This document shows positions 1-7,565 of a DNA stretch of 13,192 nucleotides, piece by piece. Below the pieces are notes generated by a model. That model was not told the DNA's origin. It ran no database searches and saw nothing but the letters and a program-made list of their open reading frames with translations. A program made the position numbers and the translations under genes. The stretch is from contig JACQPW010000043.1 of assembly GCA_016207285.1 (NCBI GenBank), positions 1-13,192 of the forward strand. Reading direction: 5' to 3'. This stretch comes from Candidatus Kerfeldbacteria bacterium. GTDB lineage: Bacteria > Patescibacteriota > Patescibacteriia > UBA9570. Numbering within the stretch: position 1 is the stretch's first letter; the number at the start of each line of letters is the position of its first letter.

Positions 1-12
1 ATATGGAATACC

Positions 13-39
13 CCCTCCACTCCTTCAGAGGAGGGAGGG
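13..39. terminator. GC-rich hairpin at the left edge, possible terminator remnant
   Basis: Bases 13-24 pair with 29-39 around a four-base TCAG loop, with one bulged A at 19, giving 11 base pairs. There is no T-tract on either side. It uses the same CCCCCTCC/GGAGGG building block as the rpoC terminator, so it may be the end of an upstream transcription unit that lies outside the window. Direction cannot be decided. Confidence 0.35.
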
Positions 40-83
40 TCGGGGAGGGAGGTAGTCTGTGGATAACTACCCAAATTCGGCTC

Positions 84-112
84 TTGACGGATGTTCAAAC
101 CCGTTGTAGAGT
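84..112 (+). promoter_or_regulatory. Predicted sigma70-type promoter for rpoBC
   Basis: TTGACG (84-89), a 17-base spacer and TAGAGT (107-112) match the housekeeping promoter pattern, with a predicted start near 119. The same TTGACG -35 and 17-base spacing recur at the guaB promoter in this window. This would leave a leader of about 150 bases before the preferred rpoB start. A weaker alternative, TTGTGT (137-142) with an 18-base spacer to TATTAT (161-166), lies just downstream. Confidence 0.55.
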
Positions 113-137
113 ATGGCCTGATTTCTTCACTCGAACT

Positions 138-199
138 TGTGTTGCCCTAAGAATCAAACTTATTATCTCACTCACACTAGCCAAGGGTGATGCAACACA
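138..199 (+). promoter_or_regulatory. Long-range inverted repeat in the rpoB leader
   Basis: TGTGTTGC (138-145) is perfectly complementary to GCAACACA (192-199), enclosing 46 bases. If transcription starts near 119 this would fold as a leader stem upstream of the hairpin at 226-247. Function is unknown; an 8-bp repeat at this distance could also be chance. Confidence 0.3.
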
Positions 200-225
200 G
201 TCACAATTAACTAACTCCTTCACCA

Positions 226-259
226 CATGCATGGCGGCCCATGCGTGCAGTGTTTTTTT
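226..259 (+). promoter_or_regulatory. Hairpin plus T7 tract just before rpoB (possible attenuator)
   Basis: Bases 226-234 pair with 239-247 (nine pairs, one of them G-T) around a CGGC loop. Five bases later comes a run of seven T (253-259). This resembles an intrinsic terminator, although the T-run is further from the stem than usual. The ATG at 241 lies inside the 3' arm, which argues that the functional rpoB start is the ATG at 271, after the T-run. Confidence 0.4.
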
Positions 260-270
260 ATCTGCGCCCT

Positions 271-3200
271 ATGCCAAAATCCAGCGATATCCCATCCTAT
301 CGCCAGACGTTCGCGCCAATCTATGACGCGGTCAATATGCCTAACTTAATTGAAGTGCAACGCACTTCCTATGCTTGGTTCATGTCTGATGGACTCAAGG
401 AGTTATTTGAAGAGATCTCGCCGATTGCGGATTTTACCAGTCGTGATCTGGAATTGCATTTTGATGACTATTATTTAGATGAACCACGCTTTGACGAGAA
501 AACCGCCAAAGCCAAAAATGTCACCTACGAGGCCGCCTTGCGCGTAATGACCCGTTTGGTCAACAAGCGCACCAAAGAAATCAAGGAACAAGAAGTCTAT
601 TTGGGCGATTTTCCCTTGATGACCGATCGCGGTACGTTCATTGTGAATGGGATTGAACGTGTCGTCGTATCACAATTGATTCGTTCGGCTGGTGTCTTTT
701 TTACTTCAGAAAATCTGCGTGGCCGCAATTACTATGGTGCCAAGATTATTCCTAACCGTGGTGCTTGGTTAGAATTTGAAACCGATGCCAACAATGTGAT
801 CTATGTGAAGATTGATCGCAAACGTAAAGTACCGGTCTCTGCATTATTACGTGCGTACGGTTATTCCTTGGACACTGATATCATTCCTTTATTTCAAGAT
901 GTCGATACCGATGCCGAGAATAAATATATTGAAGCGACCTTAGCGAAAGATTCCTCAAAATCAGAAGGGGAAGGCTTGAAAGAAGTCTACAAACGTATTC
1001 GTCCGGGTGATTTGGCTACCGTGGATAATGCCCGGGGTTTGATTCATGCCATGTTCTTCAACTTTAACCGCTATGATTTCGGTCGCGTGGGTCGTTACAA
1101 AATCAATAAGCGCTTCCAGTTCGATCAAGAGATCACTCCGAAGACTCGGGTGTTGATGCGAGAAGATGTCATTGCCGTGATTCGAGAAATTATCCGTATG
1201 AACAACAGCCAAGAAGAAGCGGATGATATTGATCATTTGGGTAATCGTCGCGTGCGTGCCGTGGGTGAATTGGTGCAGAATAAATTCCGCATTGGTTTGG
1301 CTCGGATGGAACGCATCGTTAAAGATCGCATGTCCACCAAAGATATTTCTACCTTAACTCCTGGTCAGTTGATTAATGCTCGTCCAGTGATTGGCTCGAT
1401 CCGCGAATTTTTCATGAGTTCACAGTTATCTCAATTCATGGATCAGACCAACCCCTTGGCTGAACTGGAACACAAGCGTCGTTTATCTGCTATGGGTCCC
1501 GGTGGCTTATCGCGTGAACGGGCTGGGTTTGAAGTGCGTGATGTGCATAGAACTCACTATGGTCGCATCTGTCCGATTGCTACTCCAGAAGGTCCGAACA
1601 TTGGGTTAGTAGGTCACTTATCTTCTTATGCTCGCGTGAATGCGTACGGGTTCATTGAAACTCCGTATCGTAAAGTAGAAAAAGATCCCAAAAACAAGAC
1701 GGCTCGGGTGTTGGATGAAATTGTCTACCTAGATGCATTTGAGGAAGAGCGTTCGGTCACCACCGCCGCCACCACCGCGCTAGATGACAAAGGTTATTTT
1801 GTTGCGGATAAATGTGAAGTGCGTAAATACGGTAAACCAGAAATTGATCATGTCTGGAATGTTGATTATGTCGACGTATCACCCAAACAGATTATTTCTG
1901 TTGCCACTTCGATGATTCCATTCGTAGAACATAATGATGCTGTGCGTGCGTTAATGGGAACTAACATGCAACGTCAGGCTGTGTCATTAGTGCGTCCAGA
2001 TGCTCCGATTATTGGCACGGGTATGGAGTTTCGCGCGGCAGTTGATTCTGGCCAGGCCATCGTAGCCAAACAAGCTGGTGTCGTGGAAGGGGTCAGTGCT
2101 CATAAAGTGACAGTAAAAACCAAAGAAGGCATCGATACCTATGAACTGGGTAATTTCTTGCGCTCCAATGCGTCTACCTGTATGAACCAGAAACCCATTG
2201 TGGAGCCTGGGATGAAAGTGAAAGTGGGCGAAGTGTTGGCCGATGGTGCTTCTACTCAAAATGGTGAACTAGCGCTAGGCCAAAATGTGTTGGTCGCCTA
2301 TATGCCCTGGGAAGGTGGTAACTATGAAGATGCTATCTTGATTTCAGAACGAGTAGTGCAAGATGATAAATACACCTCGATCCATATTGAGGAATACACC
2401 ATGGATGTGCGCGATACAAAACTAGGACCCGAAGTGATCACTCGAGATATTCCGAATGTATCTGAAGAAAAATTAAAGGACTTGGATGAGAATGGGATTG
2501 TTCGCATCGGTGCGCAAGTAAAATCCGGTGATATCTTGGTTGGTAAGATTACTCCAAAAGGTGAAACTGAATTATCGGCTGAAGAAAAACTGTTACGTGC
2601 GATCTTTGGAGAAAAATCTAAAGATGTCAAAGACTCTTCCTTATACTTAGAACACGGTGAACACGGTAAAGTGGTGGACGTAAAACTATTCTCGAAAGAG
2701 AATGGCGATAAGTTACCATCCGGTGTGACCCGGACGATTCAAGTGTCGGTAGCCCAACTGCGCAAAATCCAAGTCGGTGACAAGATGGCTGGTCGTCACG
2801 GTAACAAAGGTGTCATTTCGCGCATTGTTCCGGTGGAAGATATGCCCTACATGGCAGACGGTCGCCCGGTAGACATTCTGTTGAATCCGCTGGGTATCGT
2901 GTCGCGTATGAACTTAGGTCAAGTGCTAGAAACCCATTTGGGCTTAGCCGCTTGGTCGTTAGGTTATAAAGTTGCGGCCATGCCGTTCCAAGGTATTTCG
3001 GAAACGGATATCAAGGCTGAGTTAGTGAAAGCCGGCTTTCCAGAGGATGGCAAGATTGTGTTGCATGATGGTCGCACCGGTGAACGCTTTATGCATAAAG
3101 TGACTTGTGGGATTGCGTACATGTTGAAACTGAACCACATGGTGGATGACAAGATCCACCAACGTTCCATTGGACCGTACTCGTTAGTGACGCAACAGCC

Positions 3201-3540
3201 GTTGGGTGGTAAAGCCCAATTTGGTGGCCAGCGCTTTGGTGAAATGGAAGTGTGGGCATTAGAAGCCTATGGCGCGGCTCATATGTTGCAAGAAATTCTG
3301 ACGATTAAATCTGATGACGTACCCGGTCGGTCTAAGGCCTACGAAGCCGTTATTAAAGGTGAGCCGATTCATAAGGTCAACGTGCCAGAATCATTCAATG
3401 TGTTGGTGCGCGAATTGAAAGGGCTGGGCTTATCAGTGGAGTTGTTCTCGAAAGATGGAAAAGTCTTAGGGAGCGAGGTCGATACCGAAGCCGCAGCAGC
3501 TAAGTTAGCTGAAGAGACAGCCGCTGCTGTCCAGCAATAA
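271..3540 (+). CDS. rpoB: DNA-directed RNA polymerase subunit beta
   Basis: This is the beta subunit of the core RNA polymerase, which builds half of the active site and the rifampicin pocket. From the ATG at 271 it has 1089 residues, against 1342 in E. coli; the large enterobacterial insertions are absent. The rifampicin cluster begins SSQLSQFMDQ at residue 383; D391, H401, R404 and S406 match E. coli D516, H526, R529 and S531, so the pocket looks wild type apart from T393 (E. coli N518), A397 (S522) and M408 (L533). The GDKMAGRHGNKG motif supplies the two active-site lysines, K838 and K846 (E. coli K1065, K1073). An in-frame ATG at 241 would add ten residues (MRAVFFYLRP), but it sits inside a hairpin and the extension does not look protein-like. 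Neither start has a Shine-Dalgarno. rpoC follows after 11 bases. rplJ/rplL are not within the 270 bases upstream. Confidence 0.97.
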   Translation: MPKSSDIPSYRQTFAPIYDAVNMPNLIEVQRTSYAWFMSDGLKELFEEISPIADFTSRDLELHFDDYYLDEPRFDEKTAKAKNVTYEAALRVMTRLVNKRTKEIKEQEVYLGDFPLMTDRGTFIVNGIERVVVSQLIRSAGVFFTSENLRGRNYYGAKIIPNRGAWLEFETDANNVIYVKIDRKRKVPVSALLRAYGYSLDTDIIPLFQDVDTDAENKYIEATLAKDSSKSEGEGLKEVYKRIRPGDLATVDNARGLIHAMFFNFNRYDFGRVGRYKINKRFQFDQEITPKTRVLMREDVIAVIREIIRMNNSQEEADDIDHLGNRRVRAVGELVQNKFRIGLARMERIVKDRMSTKDISTLTPGQLINARPVIGSIREFFMSSQLSQFMDQTNPLAELEHKRRLSAMGPGGLSRERAGFEVRDVHRTHYGRICPIATPEGPNIGLVGHLSSYARVNAYGFIETPYRKVEKDPKNKTARVLDEIVYLDAFEEERSVTTAATTALDDKGYFVADKCEVRKYGKPEIDHVWNVDYVDVSPKQIISVATSMIPFVEHNDAVRALMGTNMQRQAVSLVRPDAPIIGTGMEFRAAVDSGQAIVAKQAGVVEGVSAHKVTVKTKEGIDTYELGNFLRSNASTCMNQKPIVEPGMKVKVGEVLADGASTQNGELALGQNVLVAYMPWEGGNYEDAILISERVVQDDKYTSIHIEEYTMDVRDTKLGPEVITRDIPNVSEEKLKDLDENGIVRIGAQVKSGDILVGKITPKGETELSAEEKLLRAIFGEKSKDVKDSSLYLEHGEHGKVVDVKLFSKENGDKLPSGVTRTIQVSVAQLRKIQVGDKMAGRHGNKGVISRIVPVEDMPYMADGRPVDILLNPLGIVSRMNLGQVLETHLGLAAWSLGYKVAAMPFQGISETDIKAELVKAGFPEDGKIVLHDGRTGERFMHKVTCGIAYMLKLNHMVDDKIHQRSIGPYSLVTQQPLGGKAQFGGQRFGEMEVWALEAYGAAHMLQEILTIKSDDVPGRSKAYEAVIKGEPIHKVNVPESFNVLVRELKGLGLSVELFSKDGKVLGSEVDTEAAAAKLAEETAAAVQQ

Positions 3541-3551
3541 TCTATACAACT

Positions 3552-6500
3552 ATGAATGAATATCAAGTAACCCGTACCAACGACTTCGACGCCATTCGCG
3601 TCACTATCGCCTCGCCAGAAGAGATTCATGAATGGTCTCATGGTGAGATTATTCGTCCTGAAACCATTAACTATCGTACCCAAAAACCAGAAAAAGATGG
3701 CCTATTCTGTGAGAAAATTTTTGGTCCATCCAAAGATTGGGAATGCTACTGCGGTAAGTACAAAAAGATTCGTTACAAAGGTATTGTCTGTGATAAATGT
3801 GGTGTTGAAGTTACCCGCTCAATCGTGCGCCGTGAACGCATGGGTCATATTGATTTAGCGGCACCTGTATCACATATTTGGTTTTTGCGTGGCGTCCCAT
3901 CTAAGATCGGTTTGATTCTGGATTTATCGGTGCAGTCCTTAGAAAAGGTCATCTACTTTGCCAACTTCATCATCAGCGACGTCAATGAAGAGATGAAAGC
4001 CCAGACGATTGCACAAATTGATGTGGAAGCTGATCAGAAACATAAAGCCATCAAGTCAGAAAATAGTCGTGTCATCGCACAAATCAAACAGCAGCGTGAT
4101 GAAGCAGTGAACAAAGAAACCGCTCCATCCAAAAAAGTAAAATTGACCGCCAAGTATGAAGTTGAACTAACCAATGCTTCAATCATGCGCGACGAGAAAT
4201 TGAAAGATTTGGATGATGCGGTCGACATGGCCAAGAAAGAATTGCGTGATTTAAAACCAATGCAGATTATTTCTGAAACCAAATACCAAGATCTATCCTT
4301 GAAGTATGGTCATTTGTTTGAAGCCAGCATTGGTGCCGAAGCCATTCTTGAATTACTCAACCGGGTCGAACTCGATAGTTTGATCGTCCAGATTGAATCC
4401 GAGATGGCCAGTGTTTCTAAAAACCAAGCGCAACGCATTATTCGCCGCTTGAAATTGGCCAAGAACTTGAAGAAAAATAAGATCCACCCCGGTTGGATGA
4501 TTATGACTACTGTGCCAGTCATTCCACCCGATTTGCGCCCGATGGTGCAATTGGATGGTGGCCGCTTTGCCGCTTCGGATTTGAACGATCTCTATCGTCG
4601 CGTCATTAACCGTAACAATCGGTTAAAGCGTTTGAAAGAATTGAATGCTCCAGAAGTAATCCAACGCAACGAAAAACGGATGCTCCAAGAAGCGGTAGAT
4701 GCCTTGATTGATAATGGGGCTCGCCATGGTAAAACTGTCACGGCTGCTACCGGTCAAAAGCGCATGTTGAAATCGCTCGCCGACATGTTGAAAGGTAAGC
4801 AAGGTCGTTTCCGTCAGAACTTGCTCGGTAAGCGCGTCGATTACTCTGGTCGGTCTGTGATTGTGGTTGGTCCACATTTGAAACTAAACCAATGTGGTTT
4901 ACCAAAACGGATGGCGCTAGAATTATTCCGTCCCTTTGTGATCTCGAAGTTGATTGAACGGGAATATGTTTATAACGTCCGCAGTGCTAACCGCTTTATT
5001 GAATCCGGCCGTTCCGAAGTGTGGGACATCTTAGAAGAAGTGACCCGCAACTCGCACGTGTTACTGAACCGCGCTCCAACCCTACATCGTTTGGGTATCC
5101 AAGCCTTTCAACCGGTGTTGATTGAAGGTAAAGCCATTCAAATTCATCCATTAGTCTGTACTGCTTTCAATGCTGACTTTGATGGTGACCAAATGGCTGT
5201 GCACGTTCCGTTAACGAGTGAAGCCAGAAACGAAGCGGCGACCTTGATGTTATCTTCAAACAACTTGTTAAAACCAGCTACCGGTGAACCGGTCGTCACA
5301 CCATCGCAAGATATCGTCTTGGGTTGTTACTTCATGACCTTGTTGCGTGATACCACCAATGGTAAAAAATTGTACTTTGTCGATTTTGAAGAAGTATTGC
5401 TAGCCTACCAAACTGGTCGGATCGATTTGCAAACCCGCGTCTGGATTAAACATGACGGCAAGCTGATCGAAGCTTCCGCTGGTCGTATTCTATTCAACGA
5501 GTTGTTGCCTAAGGAACTTGGGTTCGTCAATGTGCTGGTTGATAAGAAAGAACTGAAAATGATCATCGCGCGGGTGTTTGCCCTGTTCGGTAACGAGCGT
5601 ACGGTGGTATTGATTGATGATATCAAGGATCGTGCCATTGAATATGTGACGAAATCTGGTATGAGTTGGGGAATGGATGATACTCCAGTACTGCTCCAGA
5701 AAAAAGAGATCATGGCTAAAGCCCAGAAACAGGTCGATGAAATCTTAATGCAGTATGAAACTGGTTTGTTAACTGATGATGAACGTCGTGTGCGCGTGAT
5801 CGAATTATGGACCCGCGTCAAGAATGAAATCCAAGGCTACTGTCAGAATGCGTTAGATGAAAACAGTTCTGCCTTTGCCATGATTGATTCCGGTGCCCGT
5901 GGTTCTTGGGGGCAATTAACCCAGATGATGGGTATGAAAGGTTTGGTGATTAACTCCTCTGGTGAAACCATCGAGCTGCCGGTCACGAGTTCGTTTAAAG
6001 AAGGTTTTGATGTGTTGGAATACTTTATTTCTACCCATGGTGCTCGTAAAGGTTTAACGGATACCGCGTTGCGGACCGCTAACGCTGGTTACCTGACCCG
6101 TCGGTTGATTGATGTAGCGCAGGATGTCATTACCCGTGAAGCGGATTGTGGTACTAAATTAGGTCGTGTCATGACGGCGGAAGAGAGTGATGCCATGGGC
6201 GTAACCTTACATAGTCGTATGCTTGGTCGGGTCGTGGCTGAAGATGTGAAAGATGGCAGTAAAGTAATTCTGAAACGGAACGAGTTGGTGACTGAGGAAC
6301 ATATGGTGATGTTGGAACGGGCTAAACTACCGCAAGTAAAATTACGTTCGGTATTGGCCTGTGAAACACATCGTGGTGCTTGCCAAATGTGCTATGGCTA
6401 TGATTTAGGCCACAACAAATTGGTGAACATTGGTACGGCCGTTGGTATCATTGCCGCTCAATCGATTGGTGAGCCTGGTACCCAGCTGACCATGCGTACC

Positions 6501-7505
6501 TTCCATACTGGGGGTGTGGCTGGAGCCGATATTACCCAAGGTTTACCGCGCGTTGAAGAATTGTTTGAAGCTCGGCCAATTAAGAAGAAGGCTGTGTTAT
6601 CGGATGTCGATGGCCAGGTTGATGATATCGTCGGTACCGGCAAAGAGAAGATTATCAAGGTCAAAGCGGTGCGTAATACCAAAGAAATTCATCGTCGTAC
6701 CAAGACCATGAAGTTACTGGTCAAAGATGGCCAAACGGTTACGGTTGGTGATACGGTAGCACAAAAGGCTGGCAAACCGGTGTTGGCTGGTACAACCGGT
6801 GCCGTCACCTTGACTGATAAAGAGATTCAAATCTTTAGTGAGAGTGAACAAGTTGCTGAATTGCCGGTGCCAGTTGGCTATAGCATTTGGGTGAAACCAG
6901 GTGATTTAGTGGCGCGTGGCCAGCAATTAAGTGAAGGCAACTTAGATTTGCATGAGTTGTTTGCTCTGCGTGGGCGGGAAGCAGTAGAGCAGTATATCTT
7001 GAAAGAGATTCAATACATCTACTCTTCACAGGGTCAAAAATTGAACGACAAGCATGTGGAAACCATTGTCCGATCGATGTTCTCGCGGTATCGCATTGTT
7101 GAAGCTGGCGACTCTGATTTAGTGGCTGGTGATGTGATTACTCGCGATACCTTATTGGAATCGAATGATGAAGCTAGAGCCAAAGGTGGTAAAGAGATGG
7201 AAGTAGAAAATATCTTGTTAGGTATTACCAAAGCTTCCTTGTCCACTGATAGCTTCTTATCGGCGGCATCGTTCCAAGAAACCGCCCGGGTATTAATCGA
7301 TGCTGCCGTAACCGGTAAAGTCGATTACTTACGTGGTTTGAAGGAAAATGTCATCATCGGTAAACTCATTCCAGTTGGTACTGGTTATGGGGTCGATCAT
7401 GCGGCCATGGCTGCCAAGGTTGAAGCCGAAGAACGGCAGATTCGTGAAAACCGTGCGGCCAAAGCGCGCGAACGTCGCGAATTAGAAATGGCGACAGAGG
7501 TGTAA
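3552..7505 (+). CDS. rpoC: DNA-directed RNA polymerase subunit beta'
   Basis: The beta' subunit (1317 residues) carries the catalytic magnesium site and forms the clamp. The N-terminal zinc ribbon uses C65, C67, C80 and C83. The invariant NADFDGD motif is at residues 540-546, with catalytic D542, D544 and D546. A second zinc site is formed by C866, C937, C944 and C947. The trigger loop carries M981-R-T-F-H985 with no large insertion behind it. Residues about 149-235 form a charged, helix-rich, probably coiled-coil insertion between the clamp core and the KPMQII segment; E. coli lacks it, while a segment of this kind occurs in actinobacterial beta'. The start is 11 bases after the rpoB stop, without a Shine-Dalgarno, so translation is probably coupled or follows co-transcription. 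A strong terminator follows the stop. Confidence 0.98.
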   Translation: MNEYQVTRTNDFDAIRVTIASPEEIHEWSHGEIIRPETINYRTQKPEKDGLFCEKIFGPSKDWECYCGKYKKIRYKGIVCDKCGVEVTRSIVRRERMGHIDLAAPVSHIWFLRGVPSKIGLILDLSVQSLEKVIYFANFIISDVNEEMKAQTIAQIDVEADQKHKAIKSENSRVIAQIKQQRDEAVNKETAPSKKVKLTAKYEVELTNASIMRDEKLKDLDDAVDMAKKELRDLKPMQIISETKYQDLSLKYGHLFEASIGAEAILELLNRVELDSLIVQIESEMASVSKNQAQRIIRRLKLAKNLKKNKIHPGWMIMTTVPVIPPDLRPMVQLDGGRFAASDLNDLYRRVINRNNRLKRLKELNAPEVIQRNEKRMLQEAVDALIDNGARHGKTVTAATGQKRMLKSLADMLKGKQGRFRQNLLGKRVDYSGRSVIVVGPHLKLNQCGLPKRMALELFRPFVISKLIEREYVYNVRSANRFIESGRSEVWDILEEVTRNSHVLLNRAPTLHRLGIQAFQPVLIEGKAIQIHPLVCTAFNADFDGDQMAVHVPLTSEARNEAATLMLSSNNLLKPATGEPVVTPSQDIVLGCYFMTLLRDTTNGKKLYFVDFEEVLLAYQTGRIDLQTRVWIKHDGKLIEASAGRILFNELLPKELGFVNVLVDKKELKMIIARVFALFGNERTVVLIDDIKDRAIEYVTKSGMSWGMDDTPVLLQKKEIMAKAQKQVDEILMQYETGLLTDDERRVRVIELWTRVKNEIQGYCQNALDENSSAFAMIDSGARGSWGQLTQMMGMKGLVINSSGETIELPVTSSFKEGFDVLEYFISTHGARKGLTDTALRTANAGYLTRRLIDVAQDVITREADCGTKLGRVMTAEESDAMGVTLHSRMLGRVVAEDVKDGSKVILKRNELVTEEHMVMLERAKLPQVKLRSVLACETHRGACQMCYGYDLGHNKLVNIGTAVGIIAAQSIGEPGTQLTMRTFHTGGVAGADITQGLPRVEELFEARPIKKKAVLSDVDGQVDDIVGTGKEKIIKVKAVRNTKEIHRRTKTMKLLVKDGQTVTVGDTVAQKAGKPVLAGTTGAVTLTDKEIQIFSESEQVAELPVPVGYSIWVKPGDLVARGQQLSEGNLDLHELFALRGREAVEQYILKEIQYIYSSQGQKLNDKHVETIVRSMFSRYRIVEAGDSDLVAGDVITRDTLLESNDEARAKGGKEMEVENILLGITKASLSTDSFLSAASFQETARVLIDAAVTGKVDYLRGLKENVIIGKLIPVGTGYGVDHAAMAAKVEAEERQIRENRAAKARERRELEMATEV

Positions 7506-7517
7506 ACACCTCCCCCC

Positions 7518-7534
7518 AAATCACTGTGTGATTT
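7518..7534 (+). terminator. Small perfect hairpin preceding the rpoC terminator
   Basis: AAATCAC (7518-7524) pairs perfectly with GTGATTT (7528-7534) around a TGT loop. It sits 12 bases after the rpoC stop and directly before the stronger hairpin at 7536, so the two are stacked in tandem. It may assist termination or protect the 3' end of the transcript. Confidence 0.4.
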
Positions 7535-7535
7535 T

Positions 7536-7563
7536 ACCCCCTCCTATTTCAGGAGGGGGTTTT
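7536..7563 (+). terminator. Intrinsic terminator of the rpoBC unit
   Basis: Bases 7536-7545 pair perfectly with 7551-7560 (ten pairs, nearly all G-C) around an ATTTC loop, and the stem runs into TTTT (7560-7563). It sits in the 60-base gap between the convergent rpoC and FG-GAP gene stops. On the minus strand the same stem is followed by TAAAAT rather than a T-run, so it mainly serves rpoBC. Confidence 0.85.
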
Positions 7564-7565
7564 GG

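Noticed and set aside
3..326. Plus-strand frame of 107 codons over the region before rpoB
   Set aside because: It begins inside the GC-rich hairpin, runs through the promoter and leader, overlaps the rpoB start out of frame, and has no recognisable domain or start signal.
1414..1500. Rifampicin-resistance mutation in rpoB
   Set aside because: The main resistance positions (E. coli S512, Q513, D516, H526, R529, S531) are all the sensitive type; the differences at 518, 522 and 533 look like lineage variation.
5405..5821. Minus-strand frame of 138 codons inside rpoC
   Set aside because: It is entirely within conserved rpoC coding sequence, with a Ser/Thr-rich composition typical of shadow frames and no start signal.
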